A stretch of DNA of 64,000 nt, from contig NZ_FTMO01000009.1 of NCBI RefSeq assembly GCF_900156025.1, positions 1 through 64,000 of the forward strand, in the 5' to 3' direction. Below, piece after piece: positions 20,492 through 28,835 of the stretch (its first letter is position 1; each line of letters starts with the position of its first letter). The stretch is from Allobosea sp. TND4EK4 (GTDB taxonomy: Bacteria; Pseudomonadota; Alphaproteobacteria; Rhizobiales; Beijerinckiaceae). Under the pieces are notes generated by a model, which did not search any database, had not been told where the DNA came from, and was given only the letters and a program-made list of their open reading frames with translations. Position numbers and translations under genes: made by a program.

Positions 20492-21157
20492 CTAGAGCCT
20501 CTCCAGAATCGCCTCCCGGGCTTTCCGTGAACCGGCAAGCCGCTGCCGGGCCGCTTGCAGGATTTCGGGCGGGGCCTCGCGGGGCGTCCCGGCGTCGAAA
20601 GGTGGCTGCGGCGCGTATTCGATCGCGAGCTGGATCGTCTGCGCTTCGGTTTCGCCGAGTAGCTCGGCGACCACCGTCAGGCCGAAATCGATGCCGGAGG
20701 TGACGCCACCGGCGGTGATCAGCGTGCCGTCGCGGACGACCCGTTCCGCGACCGGCGTCGCGCCGAAGCGCGCCAGGAAATCATGCGCGTTCCAATGCGA
20801 GGTGGCGCGCTTGCCCTGCAGCAATCCGGCCGCTCCCAGAACCAGCGAGCCGGTGCAGACCGAGGTGAGGTAGCGCAGCCCGGGCGCGCGCTCGCGCAGG
20901 AAGGTCAGCACCGTCTCGTCCTCCAGCAGCGCGTTGATGCCGGCGCCCCCCGGAACGCAGAGCACGTCGAGCGGCGGGCAATCCTCGAAGGTTGTCGTCG
21001 GCGTCAGCATCAGGCCGGTTGCGCTGCGCAGCGGCTGGAGATCCTTCCAGATCAGGTGCACCTCGGCTCCCGGCACGGAGGCGAAGACCTCGTAGGGGCC
21101 GGTGAGGTCGAGCTGCTGGACTTGCGGGAAAGCGAGAAGGCCGAAGCGGAGGGTCAT
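20492..21157 (-). CDS. DJ-1/PfpI-family isonitrile hydratase-like enzyme
   Basis: A 221-residue DJ-1/PfpI protein most like InhA isonitrile hydratase, which converts isonitriles to N-formamides. The nucleophile elbow YLTSVCTGSLVLGAAGLLQG puts the catalytic Cys at position 101, the same number as in described InhA. The preceding acidic region LDLTGPYEVF and the GGAGINALL loop also fit. The substrate is inferred by similarity only. It is divergent from the GlxA-type regulator with 74 bases between the starts, so that regulator probably controls it. Confidence 0.8.
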   Translation of the reverse strand: MTLRFGLLAFPQVQQLDLTGPYEVFASVPGAEVHLIWKDLQPLRSATGLMLTPTTTFEDCPPLDVLCVPGGAGINALLEDETVLTFLRERAPGLRYLTSVCTGSLVLGAAGLLQGKRATSHWNAHDFLARFGATPVAERVVRDGTLITAGGVTSGIDFGLTVVAELLGETEAQTIQLAIEYAPQPPFDAGTPREAPPEILQAARQRLAGSRKAREAILERL

Positions 21158-21231
21158 GGCGGATCATCCTTGTTGACGGCGAAACCCTAGCAGCCGAAGC
21201 TCTGGCCGGATTGCCAACAAACCCTCGTTTC

Positions 21232-22194
21232 ATGCCAAACGCTCCCCGCCGCATCGAGATCGTCGCCTTCGAGAAGGTCCAGCTGCTGGACGTCGCCGGG
21301 CCGTTGCAGGTCTTCGCCACCGCGAACGACCTGGCCGGCTTCGAAGGGCGTCCCTTGCCCTACGAGCCGGTTGTCGTCGCCAGGACAGAGCGGGTCCACA
21401 CCAGCGCCGGGCTGGAGCTCGTCTCCCATCCGCTGGCCGAGGCAGTGCCGCTCCACACGCTGGTGGTCGCCGGCGGCTGGGGCGTCTACGAGGCCTGCGA
21501 GGATCGGACGCTTGTCGACTGGATCGGCCGGCGCGCAGGCTCGGCGCAACGGACGGCTTCGGTGTGCAGCGGTGCGTTCCTGCTGGCCTGCGCAGGTCTT
21601 CTCGACGGCAAGCGTGTTGTCACCCACTGGCAACGCTGCGACGACTTCGCCCGGCGCTTCCCGAAGGTCCGCCTCGACCCGGACCCGATCTTCATCCGCG
21701 ACGGCGACATCTGGACGTCGGCCGGCGTCACCGCCGGCATTGATCTGGCTCTGGCGCTGGTGGAGCATGATCTCGGGCGAGCCGCGGCGCTCGCCGTCGC
21801 GCGGCAACTGGTCGTCTTCCTGAAGCGGCCGGGCGGGCAGGCCCAGTTCAGCGCCGCCCTGTCACTCCAGGAGCGGGACGGGCGCTTCGACGCGCTGCAT
21901 GGCTGGATCGTCGAGAATCTGCGGGGCGAGCTGACGCTCGACAGGCTCGCCGACCGCGCCGGGATGAGCCTGCGCAGCTTCGCCCGCCACTACCGGGAAG
22001 CGACAGGGCGCACGCCGGCCAAGGCGGTCGAGGCGATCCGGATCGAGACCGCGCGGCGGCTGCTTGAGCAGGGCATGAGCGTGACCCGCGTCGCGTTGCG
22101 CTGCGGCTTCGGCTCCGAGGAGACGCTGCGCCGCGCCTTCCAGCGCCGCTTCGCCGCAAGCCCGCAAAGCTATCGCGAGCGCTTCGCAGGATAG
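21232..22194 (+). CDS. GlxA-type AraC regulator with DJ-1-like domain
   Basis: A 320-residue regulator with an N-terminal DJ-1/PfpI-like domain (VAFEKVQLLDVAGPLQVFAT and the elbow ASVCSGAFLLACAGLLDG) and a C-terminal AraC double helix-turn-helix (ELTLDRLADRAGMSLRSFAR, HYREATGRTPAKAVEAIR, VALRCGFGSEETLRRAFQRR). Such proteins often control a neighbouring DJ-1 enzyme gene; here the divergent gene at 20492-21157 is the natural target. The ATG at 21232 is preferred over an in-frame TTG seven codons upstream. Confidence 0.88.
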   Translation: MPNAPRRIEIVAFEKVQLLDVAGPLQVFATANDLAGFEGRPLPYEPVVVARTERVHTSAGLELVSHPLAEAVPLHTLVVAGGWGVYEACEDRTLVDWIGRRAGSAQRTASVCSGAFLLACAGLLDGKRVVTHWQRCDDFARRFPKVRLDPDPIFIRDGDIWTSAGVTAGIDLALALVEHDLGRAAALAVARQLVVFLKRPGGQAQFSAALSLQERDGRFDALHGWIVENLRGELTLDRLADRAGMSLRSFARHYREATGRTPAKAVEAIRIETARRLLEQGMSVTRVALRCGFGSEETLRRAFQRRFAASPQSYRERFAG

Positions 22195-22604
22195 CCGGGA
22201 GGTCTCTCTCGATTGCCGTCTGCTGGAGACTTATCCCCGCCAGCCGCTCCGCCCTTATCCTCGCGCCGTCCCGCCCGACCAAGGGGGCTTCGCGAGGCAT
22301 CGTGTGGCCGGGCTGGATGCGGTGTTCGGATCTTGCGCCATCATGCGGGTGGCCGAGGTCCGGAGGGGTTCTCGCCGCCGGGCCGAACAGGCAGGCCCGG
22401 TGACGCCTTTACGAACAACCTCACAAGACAACCGCGCGCGGGGTTTCGGGCGGGGCCGGCAGGCGCCGCATCGACTTCGACACTCGACATCGACATCGGC
22501 ACGCGGCCAAAACCGTGCGCCGCCCTTAACCCCGCGCATCCCCTTGGGATCGCCCCATCCGAAACCCCGCGGCGACAGCCGGACGGGGCTTTCGGTGCAG
22601 GTCC
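22195..22604. other. Intergenic stretch, no gene recognised
   Basis: About 400 bases downstream of the GlxA-type regulator gene. Long open frames exist here only because of the high GC content. No domain, promoter or terminator could be supported. It leads into a family A repeat copy. Confidence 0.4.
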
Positions 22605-22706
22605 CGTCATTCCCGGGCGAAGCGCAGCTTCGACCCGGGAATCTCATTCCGGCAGGGGCTCCGTCGCCCCCGCGTCACGAGATGCTCGGGCAGCCCGAGC
22701 ATGACG
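22605..22706. repeat. Palindromic repeat, family A, divergent copy
   Basis: It begins with CGTCATTCCCGGGCGAAGCG and contains GACCCGGGAATCTCATTCCG. It ends with the small palindrome GCTCGGGCAGCCCGAGC and ATGACG. The middle differs from the other family A copies, so it is a divergent member. Confidence 0.6.
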
Positions 22707-22715
22707 CCTGTTTCG

Positions 22716-23909
22716 TCACTTCTCCAGGAACGCCCGGATCGCGCCCTCGGCCTGCTTCATCGAGGCGACGCCGTCGAGGTGCCCGCGGGCGCCGTCGATG
22801 GTGACGTGGGTGACGTCGCGGCCGGCGGCCTTGGCCGCCTTCAGGGTCTGGTCCACCGTTTCGGCGGTGAAGACGAGATCCTTGGGCTGGGTGATGTAGA
22901 GCATCGGCGCGGTGATCTTCTTCATGCCGTCCGCCAGCGAGGTGCCGCCCGCGGCGAAGAGCTGGTTCGCCTTGACCAGATAGAGGAAATGGTTGGCGTC
23001 GGAGGTCTTGGCGCGGGCCATGCCGGCATTGTCGAGCACGCTCTGCACCTGGAACTTGCCGAGAAGGGTCTTGCCCGGGTCCTCGCCCTCCTTGGCGGGA
23101 CGGCGGGCGAAGGTGGCATCGGCCCAGTCCTGGTGGTTGGCCTGGAGCGTCACCGCCGTCAGCGCCTTGGCGAGGCCGGCGAGCGGCAGCGCCTTGCCGT
23201 AATAGTCGCCATTGTTCCAGTTGGGATCGACGAGGATGGGCGCGGCCCAGACGTCGAGCCAGCCGATCAGCATGGCATTGGCCTCGCCGGCGCCGATCAC
23301 CGGCATCGCCTTGGCCACCATCTCCGGATGGCTCGCCGCCCATTCGAAGGTCTGGAGCGAGCCCATGGAGGGGCCGGCGACCAGTGCGAGCTTCTTGATT
23401 CCAAGGCTTTCGACGAGGGCCTTCTGAACTTCGACGAAGTCGCGCACGGTCACGACCGGGAAGTCGAGCCCATAGGGCTTGCCGGTGTCGGGATTGGTCG
23501 AGGCGGGGCCGGTGGTGGTGGTCTTGGGGTCGCCGGTGTTGAGATTCACCAGCGTGTCGGAGGCGATGACGAAGTACTTGGTGGTGTCGATCGCCTTGCC
23601 GGGGCCGATGATCGCGTCCCAATAGCCGGGCTGCGGATCCTTGGCGTCGTATTTTCCGGCGGCGTGCGAGTTGCCCGAGAAGAAGTGGCAGATCAGGATC
23701 GCGTTGGATTTGTCGGCGTTGAGCGTGCCGTAGCTCTCCCAGCCGACCCGGACCTGCTTCAGCGTGCGGCCGCCTTGCGTCGTGAAGCTCGGCAGCTCGA
23801 AGATTTTCTTCTCGACGATCAGTTCCTGTGCTGCGGCCATGCCCGTCATCATCGTTGCGGCCATCATTGTCGTGGCGAAGGCGAGCGCCCCCTTGATCCA
23901 GCTGCGCAT
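22716..23909 (-). CDS. Exported MetX-like alpha/beta hydrolase
   Basis: A 397-residue protein with a clear Sec signal peptide (MMAATMMTGMAAA then QE) and a homoserine-O-acetyltransferase-like alpha/beta hydrolase fold. Family blocks are VGWESYGTLNADKSNAILIC, CHFFSGNSHAAGKYD, and GYWDAIIGPGKAIDTTKYFV. The nucleophile elbow is VAGPSMGSLQTFEWAASHPE. The acid is probably in ITQPKDLVF and the histidine in GARGHLDGV. True MetX is cytosolic and works in methionine synthesis. A secreted version therefore more likely acts as an esterase or acyltransferase on an unknown periplasmic substrate. It appears monocistronic. Confidence 0.8.
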   Translation of the reverse strand: MRSWIKGALAFATTMMAATMMTGMAAAQELIVEKKIFELPSFTTQGGRTLKQVRVGWESYGTLNADKSNAILICHFFSGNSHAAGKYDAKDPQPGYWDAIIGPGKAIDTTKYFVIASDTLVNLNTGDPKTTTTGPASTNPDTGKPYGLDFPVVTVRDFVEVQKALVESLGIKKLALVAGPSMGSLQTFEWAASHPEMVAKAMPVIGAGEANAMLIGWLDVWAAPILVDPNWNNGDYYGKALPLAGLAKALTAVTLQANHQDWADATFARRPAKEGEDPGKTLLGKFQVQSVLDNAGMARAKTSDANHFLYLVKANQLFAAGGTSLADGMKKITAPMLYITQPKDLVFTAETVDQTLKAAKAAGRDVTHVTIDGARGHLDGVASMKQAEGAIRAFLEK

Positions 23910-24000
23910 GTCTCATCCTCCCGATCGGCCTTCAAGGGCCGTGGCCGCATGAGAGCGGATTTCGGCGACGGGAGAAAGCGCGACGGAAGCAGGGGGCGCG

Positions 24001-25758
24001 TCAGCGGCCGGGGCGGGCCGGCGCGCTTCCCGTCGCGGCGGCCGGATCGAGCTGGGCCTCGCTTTCGGGCGCCACGAAGGGCGCCTCGACCGGCCCCTTG
24101 ATGACGAAGGGCAGCCGGGGCTGGCCGGACGGACCCGCCAGGATCGCGGTCATGTCGAGCTCGCGCGTGCGCAGCAGGGCGCTGCCGGCGAGGGCGAGGC
24201 GGTAATTCGTGCCGGTCATCTGCGCATCGGTCAGCACGAGCAAGCCGTTGGCGATGCCGGCATTGGCGGAAAGGCTTTCGAAGGGGGTGCGGCCCTTGCG
24301 CCAATCGCGCGCGAGGGGCATGGGGCCGCGCTCGGCCCGCCGCAGCAGGTCGGGCAGCGACATTCCGCCGAGCTCGCCCTGCCGCAGGTTGAGGCCGGCC
24401 CTGCCGGTCAGGGAACCCATCAGCTCGTCGAAGCTGTGCCCGGCGCCGTCGAGCGCGAGCTGGAAGCCACCCGTTCCGGTGAGGCGCGTGAGCTGCGGCA
24501 TGTCCGCCGCGGCCTGGCCGAGATTGACCTTGTCGAAGCCGGCCTGGAGCTTGATGTCCACCCCGCTCGGCGCCGAGACGGCGAGGAGGCGGCCCTTGAC
24601 CGTTCCGCCATAGGCGGAGGCGCGCAGCATCCCGGTTTCGAAGCGCCCGCGCCTGACCAGGACATAGCTCGCGACATCCTTGAGGCGCGCGCCCTTCAGG
24701 GCCGCCGCATCGACGGAGATGCGCAGGTCGATGTCGCGGCCGGTCCAGCCGTCGAGGTCGAGCGGGGCCCGGTCGCTGCCGTCGATGGCGGGCAGCGGCA
24801 GCCGGTCGACCATGCGGCCGAGGTCGAGCGTCGAGCCGGCGAGCGTGCCCGAGAGGGCGAGCCGGCCGTCGCTCTCGGTGAGCTTCACCACCCCGTCGAG
24901 CCGCTCGCCGTCGAGGCTCAGGGCGGCGTTGTTGAACGAGGCTTCGTGCGGCCTGAGCTGCAGGTCGGCGGTGAGGTTGAGCGCGCCGAGCGCGTTGGCG
25001 AGCCTGGAATTCTCGCCGAACCAGGCCAGCAATCGCGGCAGGGCCGGGGTGCTGAGGGCGAGCGTGCCGCTGATGAAGGGTTCGTCCGGCCCGGAGCGGA
25101 TACCGTCGAAGCGCAGCTTCATCAGAGGAGAGGAGGCGGAGAGCGAGGCCTTGGCGCTGCCGCCGACCACCGGCCAGACCAGGCTGACATCGGTCGCCGT
25201 GCCGCGCCAGTTGAACGAGCCGGACAGGGCGAAGGGCTGGTTGCGCTCGCGCTCGGCGATGACGAGGTCGAGGTCGCGCACGACGGACTGTATCGCCCCG
25301 CCCGAGCGCAGGAAGACCGAGCCCGAGCGGATGACGATGCGGCTCTGGCTGCGCAGTTTCTCCAGCTCCGCCAGCGGCGGCGCCAGCCAGTCCGTCACGC
25401 CGTCGCTGCCGGCGGGGACGGCGATGTCGAGCTCCGGCGCCACGAGGTCGATGCGGTCGAAATCGAGCTGGCCGGTCAGCATCGGCAGCAGGCGCAGATA
25501 GGCCCTGACCCGTGTCGAGCGCCCGGCGACGGCGCCGTCCTTCTGGCTGAACGCGATGTCCGAGAGGCTGATGCGGGGCAGGGGCAGCAGGGCCAACTCG
25601 GCCCGCGCCAGCGAGGTCACCGCAAAGCCGGTCCGCTGCTCGATGGCCTGGACGGTGCGCTTCTCGATCCGCCCGAGCGCGACGTCCCAGGAGCGCGAGC
25701 CGAGCAGGCCGGCCGCGATCAGAAGGCAGAAGGCAAGGAACGCGGCGCGTCTGGTCAT
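24001..25758 (-). CDS. AsmA-family protein
   Basis: A 585-residue protein with one N-terminal membrane helix (AAFLAFCLLIAAGLLG) followed by a long beta-rich periplasmic part. The AsmA N-terminal domain (about 30-150: RTGFAVTSLARAELALLPLP, RISLSDIAF) and the AsmA C-terminal domain (about 440-560: GGFQLALDGAGHSFDELMGS, LTGRAGLNLRQGELGGMSLP) are recognisable. AsmA-like proteins are thought to move phospholipids between the membranes. I chose the ATG at 25758; a GTG six codons upstream is possible. It lies 80 bases beyond fbpB and may be read from the same promoter. Confidence 0.82.
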   Translation of the reverse strand: MTRRAAFLAFCLLIAAGLLGSRSWDVALGRIEKRTVQAIEQRTGFAVTSLARAELALLPLPRISLSDIAFSQKDGAVAGRSTRVRAYLRLLPMLTGQLDFDRIDLVAPELDIAVPAGSDGVTDWLAPPLAELEKLRSQSRIVIRSGSVFLRSGGAIQSVVRDLDLVIAERERNQPFALSGSFNWRGTATDVSLVWPVVGGSAKASLSASSPLMKLRFDGIRSGPDEPFISGTLALSTPALPRLLAWFGENSRLANALGALNLTADLQLRPHEASFNNAALSLDGERLDGVVKLTESDGRLALSGTLAGSTLDLGRMVDRLPLPAIDGSDRAPLDLDGWTGRDIDLRISVDAAALKGARLKDVASYVLVRRGRFETGMLRASAYGGTVKGRLLAVSAPSGVDIKLQAGFDKVNLGQAAADMPQLTRLTGTGGFQLALDGAGHSFDELMGSLTGRAGLNLRQGELGGMSLPDLLRRAERGPMPLARDWRKGRTPFESLSANAGIANGLLVLTDAQMTGTNYRLALAGSALLRTRELDMTAILAGPSGQPRLPFVIKGPVEAPFVAPESEAQLDPAAATGSAPARPGR

Positions 25759-25855
25759 GGACTTCCGAATCGGCACCGTGCCGACAGTCAGCCAGCCCCC
25801 CTGGCGAGCAAGGGTTTAGGCTGAAGCAGGGGCATTGTCGAGCTTGGCAGGGAGC

Positions 25856-27541
25856 CTATCCCCGCCGATCCGGGCCTGTTCGGGCCAGGATCATGGCCGG
25901 ATAGAGGCCGGCGAGGATGATCAGCAGCGCCGCCAGCGCGCCCTCCTCGAAGGCCCCGCGCGAGGCATGGCCGTAGACCGTGGTCGCCAGCGTCTCCAGA
26001 TTGAGGGGGCGCAGCAGCAGCGTCGCGGGCAGCTCCTTCAGCCCGTCGACGAACACGAGCAGCGCCGCCGCCGCCGTGGCGCCGCGGGCCAGCGGCCAGT
26101 GCAGGCGGCGCAGGATCTCGGGCCCGCGGGCCCCGAGCGCGCGCGCCGCGTCGTCGATCCGCGGCGAGACGCGGGAGAGACCACTTTCGACGCCCGAGAT
26201 CCCGATCGTCAGGAAACGCACGACATAGGCGATGACGACGGCCGTGCCGGAGCCGATCAGCAGGAGGCCCGTGCCAAGGCCGAACCAGTGCCGGGCGGCG
26301 TCGGCCAGCGCATTGTCGATGGCGGCGAGCGGGATCAGCAGGCCGAGCGCCAGCACCGTGCCGGGCACGGCGTAGCCCAGCGCCGCGATACGGGCGAGCG
26401 GCGCAAGCCAGCGCTCCCGTCCGCGCCGAACGGCGGCGGCGATGGCGAAGCCCAGCGCCGTCACGACCAGCGCGGCCGTTCCCGAAAGGAGCACGGCATG
26501 GCCGAGCTGGCGCAGCAAGGCGAGGTCGAACTGGGCGAGGAGGTTCCTCCGCAGGATCTCGGTGCAGAGATAGGCGAGGGGGATGGCGGCGCCCAGCAGG
26601 ACCGGCAGCGCGCAGGCCAGGCTCGCCAGAGCCGCAGCCGGTGCCCGCAGGCGGCGGCGGGCGACGGGCCGTGCCTGGCGCGTCGGCAGGGCGAAGCGGC
26701 GCTGGCCGCGCAGGCGCTTCTCGGCGACGATCAGCGCGAAGACCACGAGCAGCATCACGCAGGCGATCTGCGCCGCGCCGGCGAGCGAGCCTCGGTTCAG
26801 CCAGGTGGTGTAGATCGACAGCGTCAGCGACTGGACCCCGAGATATTCGGTGGCGCCGATATCGTTGAGCGTCTCGAGCAGGACGAGCACGAGCCCTGCC
26901 GCGAGGGCCGGGCGCGCCAGCGGCAGGCCGATGCGCCAGAACAGCCGCCGGGGGCCGGCGCCCAGCGTGCGTGCCGCTTCCGCGATGCTGGCGCTCTGGA
27001 GCCCGAACAGCGCCCGGGTGCTGAGATAGACATAAGGGTAGAGCACCAGCGCCATGATGACGACCGCGCCGGCGATGTTGCGCGGGTCGGGGAACCAGTA
27101 GTCCCGCAAGCTGCGCCAGCCGGTCAGCGCCCGCAGCGCCGTCTGGAGGGGGCCGGTGAAGCCCAGCAGTTCGACGTAGATATAGGCCGTGATGTAGGTC
27201 GGCAGCGCCAGCGGCAGGGCGAGAAGCCATTCCAGCGAAGGGCGGCCGGGGAAGTCGTATTGCGTGACCAGCCAGGCGGTGCCGACGCCGATGACCGCGC
27301 TGAGCAGGCCAACGCCGGCCAGCAGCAGGGCGGTCTGCGCGAGGGCCGAGGGCAGGACATGGGCCGCCAGATGCGGCCAGATCGACGCCGCCTCCGGGGC
27401 CGACAGCGCCGTGGCGACGAGCGCCGCCAGCGGCAGCAGGACGAGGGCGCCGCCGCCGAGAACGGCGAAGGCCAGACGCGTCGACGGCCGCCCCGCGAGG
27501 GGCGGCCGCCGGGACGTGTCGATCGCGCCCGCCGCGCTCAA
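25856..27541 (-). CDS. fbpB: Ferric iron ABC transporter permease, FbpB-like
   Basis: A 561-residue permease made of two fused halves, each with about six membrane helices, as in FbpB/SfuB/ThiP. The two EAA loops, which contact the ATPase, are visible as AARTLGAGPRRLFWRIGLPL (first half) and AARALGARGPEILRRLHWPL (second half). It should move Fe3+ delivered by the FbpA-like protein. It starts at a TTG that overlaps the fbpA stop by three bases. No gene for the ATPase subunit (fbpC) is nearby, so the ATPase must be encoded elsewhere. Confidence 0.9.
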   Translation of the reverse strand: MSAAGAIDTSRRPPLAGRPSTRLAFAVLGGGALVLLPLAALVATALSAPEAASIWPHLAAHVLPSALAQTALLLAGVGLLSAVIGVGTAWLVTQYDFPGRPSLEWLLALPLALPTYITAYIYVELLGFTGPLQTALRALTGWRSLRDYWFPDPRNIAGAVVIMALVLYPYVYLSTRALFGLQSASIAEAARTLGAGPRRLFWRIGLPLARPALAAGLVLVLLETLNDIGATEYLGVQSLTLSIYTTWLNRGSLAGAAQIACVMLLVVFALIVAEKRLRGQRRFALPTRQARPVARRRLRAPAAALASLACALPVLLGAAIPLAYLCTEILRRNLLAQFDLALLRQLGHAVLLSGTAALVVTALGFAIAAAVRRGRERWLAPLARIAALGYAVPGTVLALGLLIPLAAIDNALADAARHWFGLGTGLLLIGSGTAVVIAYVVRFLTIGISGVESGLSRVSPRIDDAARALGARGPEILRRLHWPLARGATAAAALLVFVDGLKELPATLLLRPLNLETLATTVYGHASRGAFEEGALAALLIILAGLYPAMILARTGPDRRG

Positions 27542-28551
27542 CTGTCGAAGCCGACCTTGTCGACGAGATTGGCCGCGGGCTTGCGCTGCCTGGCGATCTC
27601 CGAGAGGGAGATGGTGTCGGGCGTCACCGGCCCAAGCAGCTTGACCGCGGCGCTGTCGGTGACGGCGGCGTTGACCGGGTATTCGAAGTTGCCGTTGGCG
27701 TAGAGCGCCTGCGCCTTTTCGCCCAGCATGTAGTCGACCAGCTTGACCGCGTCGGCCTTGTTCGGCGCGTTCTTGGCGAGAGCCACGGCCGAGACGTTCA
27801 CATGGGTGCCGCCCTTGGCGAAGGTCGTCTTCAGCGGCTTGATCGCGTCGAACCAGCCCTTCTGCTCGTTCTTCGCCTGGCTCATAAGGCCGATGTAGTA
27901 GGTGTTGATGATCGCCACGTCGCAGAGGCCGGACTGGATGTCGCGGGCGACGTCGCGGTCGCCGCCGCCGGGCTTGCGGGCGGCGTTGGCGCGCAGCGCC
28001 TTGAGGTAGGTCTCCGTCTTCGCCTCGCCGTCATGGGCGATCATCGCGGCGAAGAAGGCGTTGTTGTAGGGGTGCTGGCCGGCGCGGATGCAGAACTTGC
28101 CCTTCCATTTCGGGTCGGCGAGCTCCTCATAGGTGATCGTGTCCTGCGCCACGCGCTCCTTCGAGGCAACGACGATGCGCGCGCGCTTGGTCAGCGTCAC
28201 CCAGGCATCGTCCGGCCGCAACTGTGCCGGGACGACCTTCGCGATGGTCTCCGACTTCAGTGGCTGGGTGATGCCGGCCTGGACGGCGGCGTCGATCTCG
28301 CCGACATCGACCAGCAGCATCAGGTCGGCCGGACTGTTGGCGCCCTCGGCGCGGATGCGCTCCTGAAGGCCGTCCTTCAGAAAGACGGCGTTGACCTTGA
28401 CGCCGGTGTCCTTCGTGAAGGCTTCCAGCACCGGGTTGAGCAAGGCGGGCTCGCGCGTCGTGTAGAGATTGACGCTCTGGGCCAGCACCGGCGTCGCCAG
28501 CAGAGAGGCCGACAGGGCCAACAGGCTCAGCTGCTTCTTTCCGATCATCAT
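27538..28551 (-). CDS. fbpA: Ferric iron ABC transporter binding protein, FbpA-like
   Basis: A 337-residue periplasmic protein with signal peptide (SLLALSASLLATPVLAQ) and the FbpA/AfuA layout. Its start VNLYTTREPALLNPVLEAFT and the iron-binding tyrosine pair in IINTYYIGLM are visible, together with KARIVVASKERV-like and GKFCIRAGQHPYNNAF segments. It binds Fe3+ and hands it to FbpB. I chose the first of two adjacent ATG codons at 28551, with AAGGAGGAG upstream; the longer frame has no support. An ICE-like iron box lies about 110 bases upstream, which suggests Irr control. Confidence 0.9.
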   Translation of the reverse strand: MMIGKKQLSLLALSASLLATPVLAQSVNLYTTREPALLNPVLEAFTKDTGVKVNAVFLKDGLQERIRAEGANSPADLMLLVDVGEIDAAVQAGITQPLKSETIAKVVPAQLRPDDAWVTLTKRARIVVASKERVAQDTITYEELADPKWKGKFCIRAGQHPYNNAFFAAMIAHDGEAKTETYLKALRANAARKPGGGDRDVARDIQSGLCDVAIINTYYIGLMSQAKNEQKGWFDAIKPLKTTFAKGGTHVNVSAVALAKNAPNKADAVKLVDYMLGEKAQALYANGNFEYPVNAAVTDSAAVKLLGPVTPDTISLSEIARQRKPAANLVDKVGFDS

Positions 28552-28659
28552 CCTTGCTCCTCCTTGCGGGCGATCTGGCCGGGCCATCGATCCCGAAAGG
28601 GCGCGATAAGGGCGGCGAAGTGCAGCCGTCAAGGCAACAATTTTTTGTAAAATCAAATG

Positions 28660-28676
28660 TTTAGACGAGTTCTAGA
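28660..28676. promoter_or_regulatory. ICE-like iron box upstream of fbpAB
   Basis: TTTAGACGAGTTCTAGA matches the rhizobial iron control element TTTAGAA-N3-TTCTAAA at 12 of its 14 fixed positions. It lies about 110 bases before the fbpA start, in an AT-rich patch that should hold the promoter. Confidence 0.45.
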
Positions 28677-28835
28677 ACACGGTTTCTTTGGAATGGATGC
28701 AAACTGCCGCGCATCCTGCGGAAATGATGCGGAAAATTCGCACGTCATCCTGCGACAGGGGGCTGCGGCGGGGGCGGACCGGCGGCCGCAGCTGCTCATG
28801 CCGTTTTTCCGCAGGCCGGGCCGCCCCTGCGTCGG

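Noticed and set aside
25835-27703. Gln/Arg-rich open frame opposite fbpB
   Set aside because: The composition is that of an antisense shadow; the minus-strand permease has clear family motifs.
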